Under the pieces are notes generated by a model. That model searched no databases, was not told the DNA's origin, and saw only the letters and a program-made list of their open reading frames with translations. Shown piece by piece: positions 42,201 through 55,954 of a DNA stretch of 64,000 bases. Position numbers and translations under genes: made by a program. The DNA comes from Phytophthora colocasiae. Its lineage: Eukaryota; Oomycota; Peronosporomycetes; Peronosporales; Peronosporaceae. Where the stretch lies: the NCBI GenBank assembly GCA_018806915.1, contig JAGKQI010000094.1, positions 1,198,882-1,262,881 on the forward strand, read 5' to 3'. Position 1 is the first letter of the stretch; each line of letters starts with the position of its first letter.

Positions 42201-45200
42201 GATAGAAAGCACGACACGGAATACACGCAGCATACATGCTCGGTTTCGTGCTGCAAACAGGTGGTATACGTATATACATAGTCGGTGCACATCCTAGAAG
42301 CGGAAAAGTGTGTCGTTTGTTTCCTCCCACGTGCGTGTTCGCGTGCATTGTATACGCCATCTTTACATAGACGGGGCGGAATGGTTGTGCACATACATGA
42401 CCCGCCACCGGTACCACTCGACGCGCCTTGATCCGTAGATACGATTTGCGCCGCGACTTGCCCGCTACCGCCAACTACAACGCACACAGTCTCGTCTCAA
42501 AGTTTGTCCTCCGGCCCCACGATCCGGCGCAACCCTATATATATGTTTCAGCCGATACACGTGTATCGGCGGGGTCCGAGGTCCCCTCAACCGGTTTTGC
42601 CCCTCTGTCGGGGTCCCCTTTGCCCTGTATCGTGGGGTCCCCAACCCAAAGTTAACAGTTTTGGGCACCTCGATATCACTAGTTTGGGGTTTTGAACTCC
42701 TTCGCCAGACAGAAGAAGCTCAGGAGGGCCAAGTTGGTGCAAAATTCGCGCGAAAAAAAAAACAGCCACTCGTAAGATATCGATGTCTACATGGTTCACT
42801 ATGAGAATGGACATAGAAGGGCGTGTATACACGCAATAACCAATCAGCGATTAGATTGTAATACTGCAGCAACTACAGACCTGGCGGGCCTGAAATTTCG
42901 CAAGGGTGTCTGTTTGACCATACCGAATCCGACTACAAACCACAGACAGCCGTTTTATGTCAAGTTCGTAGCCAATCAGCGGATAGAAGCAGCCTGCAAC
43001 AACATTGCAGTGGCTACTAGTACACTCGCGGATAGAAAGCACGACACGGAATACACGCAGCATACATGCTCGGTTTCGTGCTGCAAACAGGTGGTATACG
43101 TATATACATAGTCGGTGCACATCCTAGAAGCGGAAAAGTGTGTCGTTTGTTTCCTCCCACGTGCGTGTTCGCGTGCATTGTATACGCCATCTTTACATAG
43201 ACTGGGCGGAATGGTTGTGCACATACATGACCCGCCACCGGTACCACTCGACGCGCCTTGATCCGTAGATACGATTTGCGCCGCGACTTGCCCGCTACCG
43301 CCAACTACAACGCACACAGTCTCGTCTCAAAGTTTGTCCTCCGGCCCCACGATCCGGCGCAACCCTATATATATGTTTCAGCCGATACACGTGTATCGGC
43401 GGGGTCCGGGGGTCCCCCTCAACCGGTTTTGCCCCTCTGTCGGGGGTCCCTTTGCCCTGTATCGTGGGGTCCCCAACCCAAAGTTAACAGTTTTGGGCAC
43501 CTCGATATCACTAGTTTGGGGTTTTGAACTCCTTCGCCAGACAGAAGAAGCTCAGGAGGGCCAAGTTGGTGCAAAATTCGCGCGAAAAAAAAAACAGCCA
43601 CTCGTAAGATATCGATGTCTACATGGTTCACTATGAGAATGGACATAGAAGGGCGTGTATACACGCAATAACCAATCAGCGATTAGATTGTAATACTGCA
43701 GCAACTACAGACCTGGCGGGCCTGAAATTTCGCAAGGGTGTCTGTTTGACCATACCGAATCCGACTACAAACCACAGACAGCCGTTTTATGTCAAGTTCG
43801 TAGCCAATCAGCGGATAGAAGCAGCCTGCAACAACATTACAGTGGCTACTAGTACACTCGCGGATAGAAAGCACGACACGGAATACACGCAGCATACATG
43901 CTCGGTTTCGTGCTGCAAACAGGTGGTATACGTATATACATAGTCGGTGCACATCCTAGAAGCGGAAAAGTGTGTCGTTTGTTTCCTCCCACGTGCGTGT
44001 TCGCGTGCATTGTATACGCCATCTTTACATAGACGGGGCGGAATGGTTGTGCACATACATGACCCGCCACCGGTACCACTCGACGCGCCTTGATCCGTAG
44101 ATACGATTTGCGCCGCGACTTGCCCGCTACCGCCAACTACAACGCACACAGTCTCGTCTCAAAGTTTGTCCTCCGGCCCCACGATCCGGCGCAACCCTAT
44201 ATATATGTTTCAGCCGATACACGTGTATCGGCGGGGTCCGGGGGTCCCCCTCAACCGGTTTTGCCCCTCTGTCGGGGGTCCCCTTTGCCCTGTATCGTGG
44301 GGTCCCCCAACCCAAAGTTAACAGTTTTGGGCACCTCGATATCACTAGTTTGGGGTTTTGAACTCCTTCGCCAGACAGAAGAAGCTCAGGAGGGCCAAGT
44401 TGGTGCAAAATTCGCGCGAAAAAACAGCCACTCGTAAGATATCGATGTCTACATGGTTCACTATGAGAATGGACATAGAAGGGCGTGTATACACGCAATA
44501 ACCAATCAGCGATTAGATTGTAATACTGCAGCAACTACAGACCTGGCGGGCCTGAAATTTCGCAAGGGTGTCTGTTTGACCATACCGAATCCGACTACAA
44601 ACCACAGACAGCCGTTTTATGTCAAGTTCGTAGCCAATCAGCGGATAGAAGCAGCCTGCAACAACATTACAGTGGCTACTAGTACACTCACGGATAGAAA
44701 GCACGACACGGAATACACGCAGCATACATGCTCGGTTTCGTGCTGCAAACAGGTGGTATACGTATATACATAGTCGGTGCACATCCTAGAAGCGGAAAAA
44801 GTGTGTCGTTTGTTTCCTCCCACGTGCGTGTTCGCGTGCATTGTATACGCCATCTTTACATAGACGGGGCGGAATGGTTGTGCACATACATGACCCGCCA
44901 CCGGTACCACTCGACGCGCCTTGATCCGTAGATACGATTTGCGCCGCGACTTGCCCGCTACCGCCAACTACAACGCACACAGTCTCGTCTCAAAGTTTGT
45001 CCTCCGGCCCCACGATCCGGCGCAACCCTATATATATGTTTCAGCCGATACACGTGTATCGGCGGTGTCAGGGGTTACCCCTCAACCTATTTTGCCCCTC
45101 TGTCGGGGGTCCCATTTGCCCTGTATCGTGGGGTCCCCCAACCCAAAGTTAACAGTTTTGGGCACCTCGATATCACTAGTTTGGGGTTTTGAACTCCTTC

Positions 45201-48200
45201 GCCAGACAGAAGAAGCTCAGGAGGGCCAAGTTGGTGCAAAATTCGCGCGAAAAAAAAAACAGCCACTCGTAAGATATCGATGTCTACATCGTTCACTATG
45301 AGAATGGACATAGAAGGGCGTGTATACACGCAATAACCAATCAGCGATTAGATTGTAATACTGCAGCAACTACAGACCTGGCGGGCCTGAAATTTCGCAA
45401 GGGTGTCTGTTTGACCATACCGAATCCGACTACAAACCACAGACAGCCGTTTTATGTCAAGTTCGTAGCCAATCAGCGGATAGAAGCAGCCTGCAACAAC
45501 ATTACAGTGGCTACTAGTACACTCACGGATAGAAAGCACGACACGGAATACACGCAGCATACATGCTCGGTTTCGTGCTGCAAACAGGTGGTATACGTAT
45601 ATACATAGTCGGTGCACATCCTAGAAGCGGAAAAGTGTGTCGTTTGTTTCCTCCCACGTGCGTGTTCGCGTGCATTGTATACGCCATCTTTACATAGACG
45701 GGGCGGAATGGTTGTGCACATACATGACCCGCCACCGGTACCACTCGACGCGCCTTGATCCGTAGATACGATTTGCGCCGCGACTTGCCCGCTACCGCCA
45801 ACTACAACGCACACAGTCTCGTCTCAAAGTTTGTCCTCCGGCCCCACGATCCGGCGCAACCCTATATATATGTTTCAGCCGATACACGTGTATCGGCGGG
45901 GTCCGGGGGTCCCCCTCAACCGGTTTTGCCCCTCTGTCGGGGTCCCCTTTGCCCTGTATCGTGGGGTCCCCCAACCCAAAGTTAACAGTTTTGGGCACCT
46001 CGATATCACTAGTTTGAGTTTTGAACTCCTTCGCCAGACAGAAGAAGCTCAGGAGGGCCAAGTTGGTGCAAAATTCGCGCGAAAAAAAACAGCCACTCGT
46101 AAGATATCGATGTCTACATGGTTCACTATGAGAATGGACATAGAAGGGCGTGTATACACGCAATAACCAATCAGCGATTAGATTGTAATACTGCAGCAAC
46201 TACAGACCTGGCGGGCCTGAAATTTCGCAAGGGTGTCTGTTTGACCATACCGAATCCGACTACAAACCACAGACAGCCGTTTTATGTCAAGTTCGTAGCC
46301 AATCAGCGGATAGAAGCAGCCTGCAACAACATTACAGTGGCTACTAGTACACTCACGGATAGAAAGCACGACACGGAATACACGCAGCATACATGCTCCG
46401 GTTTCGTGCTGCAAACAGGTGGTATACGTATATACATAGTCGGTGCACATCCTAGAAGCGGAAAAGTGTGTCGTTTGTTTCCTCCCACGTGCGTGTTCGC
46501 GTGCATTGTATACGCCATCTTTACATAGACAGGGCGGAATGGTTGTGCACATACATGACCCGCCACCGGTACCACTCGACGCGCCTTGATCCGTAGATAC
46601 GATTTGCGCCGCGACTTGCCCGCTACCGCCAACTACAACGCACACAGTCTCGTCTCAAAGTTTGTCCTCCGGCCCCACGATCCGGCGCAACCCTATATAT
46701 ATGTTTCAGCCGATACACGTGTATCGGCGGGGTCCGGGGTCCCCTCAACCGGTTTTGCCCTCTGTCGGGGGTCCCTTGCCCTGTATCGTGGGGTCCCCAA
46801 CCCAAAGTTAACAGTTTTGGGCACCTCGATATCACTAGTTTGGGGTTTTGAACTCCTTCGCCAGACAGAAGAAGCTCAGGAGGGCCAAGTTGGTGCAAAA
46901 TTCGCGCGAAAAAAACAGCCACTCGTAAGATATCGATGTCTACATGGTTCACTATGAGAATGGACATAGAAGGGCGTGTATACACGCAATAACCAATCAG
47001 CGATTAGATTGTAATACTGCAGCAACTACAGACCTGGCGGGCCTGAAATTTCGCAAGGGTGTCTGTTTGACCATACCGAATCCGACTACAAACCACAGAC
47101 AGCCGTTTTATGTCAAGTTCGTAGCCAATCAGCGGATAGAAGCAGCCTGCAACAACATTACAGTGGCTACTAGTACACTCACGGATAGAAAGCACGACAC
47201 GGAATACACGCAGCATACATGCTCGGTTTCGTGCTGCAAACAGGTGGTATACGTATATACATAGTCGGTGCACATCCTAGAAGCGGAAAAGTGTGTCGTT
47301 TGTTTCCTCCCACGTGCGTGTTCGCGTGCATTGTATACGCCATCTTTACATAGACGGGGCGGAATGGTTGTGCACATACATGACCCGCCACCGGTACCAC
47401 TCGACGCGCCTTGATCCGTAGATACGATTTGCGCCGCGACTTGCCCGCTACCGCCAACTACAACGCACACAGTCTCGTCTCAAAGTTTGTCCTCCGGCCC
47501 CACGATCCGGCGCAACCCTATATATATGTTTCAGCCGATACACGTGTATCGGCGGGGTCCGAGATCCCCCTCAACCGGTTTTGCCCCTCTGTCGGGGGTC
47601 CCCTTTGCCCTGTATCGTGGGGTCCCCCAACCCAAAGTTAACAGTTTTGGGCACCTCGATATCACTAGTTTGGGGTTTTGAACTCCTTCGCCAGACAGAA
47701 GAAGCTCAGGAGGGCCAAGTTGGTGCAAAATTCGCGCGAAAAAAAAAAAACAGCCACTCGTAAGATATCGATGTCTACATGGTTCACTATGAGAATGGAC
47801 ATAGAAGGGCGTGTATACACGCAATAACCAATCAGCGATTAGATTGTAATACTGCAGCAACTACAGACCTGGCGGGCCTGAAATTTCGCAAGGGTGTCTG
47901 TTTGACCATACCGAATCCGACTACAAACCACAGACAGCCGTTTTATGTCAAGTTCGTAGCCAATCAGCGGATAGAAGCAGCCTGCAACAACATTACAGTG
48001 GCTACTAGTACACTCACGGATAGAAAGCACGACACGGAATACACGCAGCATACATGCTCGGTTTCGTGCTGCAAACAGGTGGTATACGTATATACATAGT
48101 CGGTGCACATCCTAGAAGCGGAAAAGTGTGTCGTTTGTTTCCTCCCACGTGCGTGTTCGCGTGCATTGTATACGCCATCTTTACATAGACGGGGCGGAAT

Positions 48201-51200
48201 GGTTGTGCACATACATGACCCGCCACCGGTACCACTCGACGCGCCTTGATCCGTAGATACGATTTGCGCCGCGACTTGCCCGCTACCGCCAACTACAACG
48301 CACACAGTCTCGTCTCAAAGTTTGTCCTCCGGCCCCACGATCCGGCGCAACCCTATATATATGTTTCAGCCGATACACGTGTATCGGCGGGGTCCGGGGG
48401 TCCCCTCAACCGGTTTTGCCCCTCTGTCAGGGGTCCCTTTGCCCTGTATCGTGGGGTCCCCAACCCAAAGTTAACAGTTTTGGGCACCTCGATATCACTA
48501 GTTTGGGGTTTTGAACTCCTTCGCCAGACAGAAGAAGCTCAGGAGGGCCAAGTTGGTGCAAAATTCGCGCGAAAAAAACAGCCACTCGTAAGATATCGAT
48601 GTCTACATGGTTCACTATGAGAATGGACATAGAAGGGCGTGTATACACGCAATAACCAATCAGCGATTAGATTGTAATACTGCAGCAACTACAGACCTGG
48701 CGGGCCTGAAATTTCGCAAGGGTGTCTGTTTGACCATACCGAATCCGACTACAAACCACAGACAGCCGTTTTGTACTGTCAAGTTCGTAGCCAATCAGCG
48801 GATAGAAGCAGCCTGCAACAACATTACAGTGGCTACTAGTACACTCACGGATAGAAAGCACGACACGGAATACACGCAGCATACATGCTCGGTTTCGTGC
48901 TGCAAACAGGTGGTATACGTATATACATAGTCGGTGCACATCCTAGAAGCGGAAAAGTGTGTCGTTTGTTTCCTCCCACGTGCGTGTTCGCGTGCATTGT
49001 ATACGCCATCTTTACATAGACGGGGCGGAATGGTTGTGCACATACATGACCCGCCACCGGTACCACTCGACGCGCCTTGATCCGTAGATACGATTTGCGC
49101 CGCGACTTGCCCGCTACCGCCAACTACAACGCACACAGTCTCGTCTCAAAGTTTGTCCTCCGGCCCCACGATCCGGCGCAACCCTATATATATGTTTCAG
49201 CCGATACACGTGTATCGGCGGGGTCCGGGGGTCCCCTCAACCGGTTTTGCCCCTCTGTCAGGGGTCCCCTTTGCCCTGTATCGTGGGGTCCCCAACCCAA
49301 AGTTAACAGTTTTGGGCACCTCGATATCACTAGTTTGGGGTTTGAACTCCTTCGCCAGACAGAAGAAGCTCAGGAGGAGCCAAGTTGGTGCAAAATTCGC
49401 GCGAAAAAAAACAGCCACTCGTAAGATGTCGATGTCTACATGGTTCACTATGAGAATGGACATAGAAGGGCGTGTATACACGCAATAACCAATCAGCGAT
49501 TAGATTGTAATACTGCAGAAACTACAGACCTGGCGGGCCTGAAATTTCGCAAGGGTGTCTGTTTGACCATACCGAATCCGACTACAAACCACAGACAGCC
49601 GTTTTATGTCAAGTTCGTAGCCAATCAGCGGATAGAAGCAGCCTGCAACAACATTACAGTGGCTACTAGTACACTCACGGATAGAAAGCACGACACGGAA
49701 TACACGCAGCATACATGCTCGGTTTCGTGCTGCAAACAGGTGGTATACGTATATACATAGTCGGTGCACATCCTAGAAGCGGAAAAGTGTGTCGTTTGTT
49801 TCCTCCCACGTGCGTGTTCGCGTGCATTGTATACGCCATCTTTACATAGACGGGGCGGAATGGTTGTGCACATACATGACCCGCCACCGGTACCACTCGA
49901 CGCGCCTTGATCCGTAGATACGATTTGCGCCGCGACTTGCCCGCTACCGCCAACTACAACGCACACAGTCTCGTCTCAAAGTTTGTCCTCCGGCCCCACG
50001 ATCCGGCGCAACCCTATATATATGTTTCAGCCGATACACGTGTATCGGCGGGGTCCGGGGGTCCCCCTCAACCGGTTTTGCCCCTCTGTCGGGGGTCCCT
50101 TTGCCCTGTATCGTGGGGTCCCCCAACCCAAAGTTAACAGTTTTGGGCACCTCGATATCACTAGTTTGGGGTTTTGAACTCCTTCGCCAGACAGAAGAAG
50201 CTCAGGAGGGCCAAGTTGGTGCAAAATTCGCGCGAAAAAAAAACAGCCACTCGTAAGATATCGATGTCTACATGGTTCACTATGAGAATGGACATAGAAG
50301 GGCGTGTATACACGCAATAACCAATCAGCGATTAGATTGTAATACTGCAGCAACTACAGACCTGGCGGGCCTGAAATTTCGCAAGGGTGTCTGTTTGACC
50401 ATACCGAATCCGACTACAAACCACAGACAGCCGTTTTATGTCAAGTTCGTAGCCAATCAGCGGATAGAAGCAGCCTGCAACAACATTACAGTGGCTACTA
50501 GTACACTCACGGATAGAAAGCACGACACGGAATACACGCAGCATACATGCTCGGTTTCGTGCTGCAAACAGGTGGTATACGTATATACATAGTCGGTGCA
50601 CATCCTAGAAGCGGAAAAGTGTGTCGTTTGTTTCTTCCCACGTGCGTGTTCGCGTGCATTGTATACGCCATCTTTACATAGACGGGGCGGAATGGTTGTG
50701 CACATACATGACCCGCCACCGGTACCACTCGACGCGCCTTGATCCGTAGATACGATTTGCGCCGCGACTTGCCCGCTACCGCCAACTACAACGCACACAG
50801 TCTCGTCTCAAAGTTTGTCCTCCGGCCCCACGATCCGGCGCAACCCTATATATATGTTTCAGCCGATACACGTGTATCGGCGGGGTCCGGGGGTCCCCCT
50901 CAACCGGTTTGCCCCTCTGTCGGGGTCCCCTTTGCCCTGTATCGTGGGGTCCCCAACCCAAAGTTAACAGTTTTGGGCACCTCGATATCACTAGTTTGGG
51001 GTTTTGAACTCCTTCGCCAGACCGAACAAGCTCAGGAGGGCCAAGTGGGAGCAAAATTCGCGCGCACCAAAACAGCCACTCGTAAGATGTCGATGTCTAC
51101 ATGGTTCACTATGAGAATGGACATAGAAGGGCGTGTATACACGCAATAACCAATCAGCGATTAGATTGTAATACTGCAGCAACTACAGACCTGGCGGGCC

Positions 51201-54200
51201 TGAAATTTCGCAAGGGTGTCTGTTTGACCATACCGAATCCGACTACAAACCACAGACAGCCGTTTTATGTCAAGTTCGTAGCCAATCAGCGGATAGAAGC
51301 AGCCTGCAACAACATTACAGTGGCTACTAGTACACTCACGGATAGAAAGCACGACACGGAATACACGCAGCATACATGCTCGGTTTCGTGCTGCAAACAG
51401 GATGGTATACGTATATACATAGTCGGTGCACATCCTAGAAGCGGAAAAGTGTGTCGTTTGTTTCCTCCACGTGCGTGTTCGCGTGCATTGTATACGCCAT
51501 CTTTACATAGACGGGGCGGAATGGTTGTGCACATACATGACCCGCCACCGGTACCACTCGACGCGCCTTGATCCGTAGATACGATTTGCGCCGCGACTTG
51601 CCCGCTACCGCCAACTACAACGCACACAGTCTCGTCTCAAAGTTTGTCCTCCGGCCCCACGATCCGGCGCAACCCTATATATATGTTTCAGCCGATACAC
51701 GTGTATCGGCGGGGTCGAGAGTCCCCCTCAACCGGTTTTGCCCCTCTGTCGGGGTCCCCTTTGCCCTGTATCGTGGGGTCCCCCAACCCAAAGTTAACAG
51801 TTTTGGGCCCCTCGATATCCCTCGTTTGGGGTTTTGAACTCCTTCGCCCAGACAGAAGAAGCTCAGGAGGGCCAAGTTGGTGCAAAATTCGCGCGAAAAA
51901 AATCAGCCACTCGTAAGATGTCGATGTCTACATGGTTCACTATGAGAATGGACATAGAAGGGCGTGTATACACGCAATAACCAATCAGCGATTAGATTGT
52001 AATACTGCAGCAACTACAGACCTGGCGGGCCTGAAATTTCGCAAGGGTGTCTGTTTGACCATACCGAATCCGACTACAAACCACAGACAGCCGTTTTATG
52101 TCAAGTTCGTAGCCAATCAGCGGATAGAAGCAGCCTGCAACAACATTACAGTGGCTACTAGTACACTCACGGATAGAAAGCACGACACGGAATACACGCA
52201 GCATACATGCTCGGTTTCGTGCTGCAAACAGGTGGTATACGTATATACATAGTCGGTGCACATCCTAGAAGCGGAAAAGTGTGTCGTTTGTTTCTTCCCA
52301 CGTGCGTGTTCGCGTGCATTGTATACGCCATCTTTACATAGACGGGGCGGAATGGTTGTGCACATACATGACCCGCCACCGGTACCACTCGACGCGCCTT
52401 GATCCGTAGATACGATTTGCGCCGCGACTTGCCCGCTACCGCCAACTACAACGCACACAGTCTCGTCTCAAAGTTTGTCCTCCGGCCCCACGATCCGGCG
52501 CAACCCTATATATATGTTTCAGCCGATACACGTGTATCGGCGGGGTCCGGGGGTCCCCCTCAACCGGTTTTGCCCCTCTGTCGGGGGTCCCCTTTGCCCT
52601 GTATCGTGGGGTCCCCCAACCCAAAGTTAACAGTTTTGGGCACCTCGATATCACTAGTTTGGGGTTTTGAACTCCTTCGCCAGACAGAAGAAGCTCAGGA
52701 GGGCCAAGTTGGTGCAAAATTCGCGCGAAAAAAAAAAACAGCCACTCGTAAGATATCGATGTCTACATGGTTCACTATGAGAATGGACATAGAAGGGCGT
52801 GTATACACGCAATAACCAATCAGCGATTAGATTGTAATACTGCAGCAACTACAGACCTGGCGGGCCTGAAATTTCGCAAGGGTGTCTGTTTGACCATACC
52901 GAATCCAACTACAAACCACAGACAGCCGTTTTATGTCAAGTTCGTAGCCAATCAGCGGATAGAAGCAGCCTGCAACAACATTACAGTGGCTACTAGTACA
53001 CTCACGGATAGAAAGCACGACACGGAATACACGCAGCATACATGCTCGGTTTCGTGCTGCAAACAGGTGGTATACGTATATACATAGTCGGTGCACATCC
53101 TAGAAGCGGAAAAGTGTGTCGTTTGTTTCCTCCCACGTGCGTGTTCGCGTGCATTGTATACGCCATCTTTACATAGACGGGGCGGAATGGTTGTGCACAT
53201 ACATGACCCGCCACCGGTACCACTCGACGCGCCTTGATCCGTAGATACGATTTGCGCCGCGACTTGCCCGCTACCGCCAACTACAACGCACACAGTCTCG
53301 TCTCAAAGTTTGTCCTCCGGCCCCACGATCCGGCGCAACCCTATATATATGTTTCAGCCGATACACGTGTATCGGCGGGGTCAGGGGGTCCCCCTCAGCC
53401 GGTTTTGCCCCTCTGTCAGGGTCCCCTTTGCCCTGTATCGTGGGGTCCCCCAACCCAAAGTTAACAGTTTTGGGCACCTCGATATCACTAGTTTGGGGTT
53501 TTGAACTCCTTCGCCAGACAGAAGAAGCTCAGGAGGGCCAAGTTGGTGCAAAATTCGCGCGAAAAAAAAACAGCCACTCGTAAGATATCGATGTCTACAT
53601 GGTTCACTATGAGAATGGACATAGAAGGGCGTGTATACACGCAATAACCAATCAGCGATTAGATTGTAATACTGCAGCAACTACAGACCTGGCGGGCCTG
53701 AAATTTCGCAAGGGTGTCTGTTTGACCATACCGAATCCGACTACAAACCACAGACAGCCGTTTTATGTCAAGTTCGTAGCCAATCAGCGGATAGAAGCAG
53801 CCTGCAACAACATTACAGTGGCTACTAGTACACTCACGGATAGAAAGCACGACACGGAATACACGCAGCATACATGCTCGGTTTCGTGCTGCAAACAGGT
53901 GGTATACGTATATACATAGTCGGTGCACATCCTAGAAGCGGAAAAGTGTGTCGTTTGTTTCCTCCCACGTGCGTGTTCGCGTGCATTGTATACGCCATCT
54001 TTACATAGACGGGGCGGAATGGTTGTGCACATACATGACCCGCCACCGGTACCACTCGACGCGCCTTGATCCGTAGATACGATTTGCGCCGCGACTTGCC
54101 CGCTACCGCCAACTACAACGCACACAGTCTCGTCTCAAAGTTTGTCCTCCGGCCCCACGATCCGGCGCAACCCTATATATATGTTTCAGCCGATACACGT

Positions 54201-55475
54201 GTATCGGCGGGGTCCGGGGGTCCCCCTCAACCGGTTTTGCCCCTCTGTCGGGGGTCCCCTTTGCCCTGTATCGTGGGGTCCCCCAACCCAAAGTTAACAG
54301 TTTTGGGCACCTCGATATCACTAGTTTGGGGTTTTGAACTCCTTCGCCAGACAGAAGAAGCTCAGGAGGGCCAAGTTGGTGCAAAATTCGCGCGAAAAAA
54401 AAAACAGCCACTCGTAAGATATCGATGTCTACATGGTTCACTATGAGAATGGACATAGAAGGGCGTGTATACACGCAATAACCTATCAGCGATTAGATTG
54501 TAATACTGCAGAAACTACAGACCTGGCGGGCCTGAAATTTCGCAAGGGTGTCTGTTAATCCGACTACAAACCACAGACAGCCGTTTTATGTCAAGTTCGT
54601 AGCCAATCAGCGGATAGAAGCAGCCTGCAACAACATTACAGTGGCTACTAGTACACTCACGGATAGAAAGCACGACACGGAATACACGCAGCATACATGC
54701 TCGGTTTCGTGCTGCAAACAGGTGGTATACGTATATACATAGTCGGTGCACATCCTAGAAGCGGAAAAGTGTGTCGTTTGTTTCTTCCCACGTGCGTGTT
54801 CGCGTGCATTGTATACGCCATCTTTACATAGACGGGGCGGAATGGTTGTGCACATACATGACCGGTACCACTCGACGCGCCTTGATCCGTAGATACGATT
54901 TGCGCCGCGACTTGCCCGCTACCGCCAACTACAACGCACACAGTCTCGTCTCAAAGTTTGTCCTCCGGCCCCACGATCCGGCGCAACCCTATATATATGT
55001 TTCAGCCGATACACGTGTATCGGCGGGGTCCGGGGGTCCCCCTCAACCGGTTTTGCCCCTCTGTCGGGGGTCCCCTTTGACCTGTATCGTGGGGTCCCCC
55101 AACCCAAAGTTAACAGTTTTGGGCACCTCGATATCACTAGTTTGGGGTTTTGAACTCCTTCGCCAGACAGAAGAAGCTCAGGAGGGCCAAGTTGGTGCAA
55201 AATTCGCGCGAAAAAAAAACAGCCACTCGTAAGATGTCGATGTCTACATGGTTCACTATGATAATGGACATAGAAGGGCGTGTATACACGCAATAACCAA
55301 TCAGCGATTAGATTGTAATACTGCAGCAACTACAGACCTGGCGGGCCTGAAATTTCGCAAGGGTGTCTGTTTGACCATACCGAATCCGACTACAAACCAC
55401 AGACAGCCGTTTTATGTCAAGTTCGTAGCCAATCAGCGGATAGAAGCAGCCTGCAACAACATTACAGTGGCTACT

Positions 55476-55907
55476 TGTAACGGGGATGTTACACGAATGT
55501 TTCTCGTTGGTGCGTGACACACGTGGATACATTTATGTGGGTACATAATAGTGTGTGACACTCATGATACATTTATGTGGGTACATAATGGTGTGGCACA
55601 CACGAGTAGATACGTAGATGGCCTCAGAGCCTCACGTTGCATTTTGATTAGGATTTAGTATGTTAGATACTAAATCCGTTACATTTAGGATTAGGACAAT
55701 AAAGTCAATAAAAATCAGTTTGCATTTTACATAGTTAGTGTTAGTCCTTTGTTATAGGGACACTGACTCTGTGAGTCCCGTATTTAGTGGACTACTTGGT
55801 TCTGTGTATAGAACCGAAGGCTAGTGCCTTGCAAGCAGGACTCTACGAGTCCAACTAAACTTCCTCTGTGCCGTGCACACCTACGCAGCCCGCTGCATCT
55901 GGTAACA
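55476..55907 (+). repeat. 5' LTR
   Basis: Starts TGTAACGGGGATGTTACA and ends GCATCTGGTAACA (TG...CA). It includes two near-copies of CATTTATGTGGGTACATAAT (about 55530 and 55570) and an AATAAAGTCAATAAAAATC tract. The exact 3' end is a judgement, as no second LTR lies in the window. Confidence 0.6.
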
Positions 55908-55954
55908 CTTGTAGTCAATCCAACTCCTGAGTTGAAGACTATTTCTCTGTGAGA

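Larger units (their letters stand above)
35095..55475 (+). repeat. Satellite array, about 24.6 units of about 829 bp
   Basis: The anchor GCAACCCTATATATATG recurs at about 35095, 35930, 36749, 37595, 38397, 39231, 40053, 40882, 41703, 42532, 43362, 44194, 45025, 45860, 46690, 47517, 48351, 49181, 50010, 50842, 51671, 52503, 53338, 54166 and 54987. Units are nearly identical. Most length changes fall in an A-run (4-12 A, before CAGCCACTCG) and in a block of G/C runs after the palindrome. Each unit has open frames of 89-136 codons on both strands. These survive only because the copies are alike; they have no domain, and the G/C-run indels shift some of them freely, so I do not call genes. Both unit ends are cut: the left at 35095, the right by an LTR at 55476. 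Confidence 0.97.

Noticed and set aside
35095..55475. Dozens of 60-156-codon open frames repeated in every satellite unit on both strands
   Set aside because: They overlap each other on both strands, have no domain or shared start context, and are shifted freely by G/C-run and A-run indels between units. Preservation follows from sequence identity of the units, not selection on protein.
35095..55475. CRISPR-like regular repeat
   Set aside because: Unit of 829 bp with no short repeat-spacer alternation, in a eukaryotic context.
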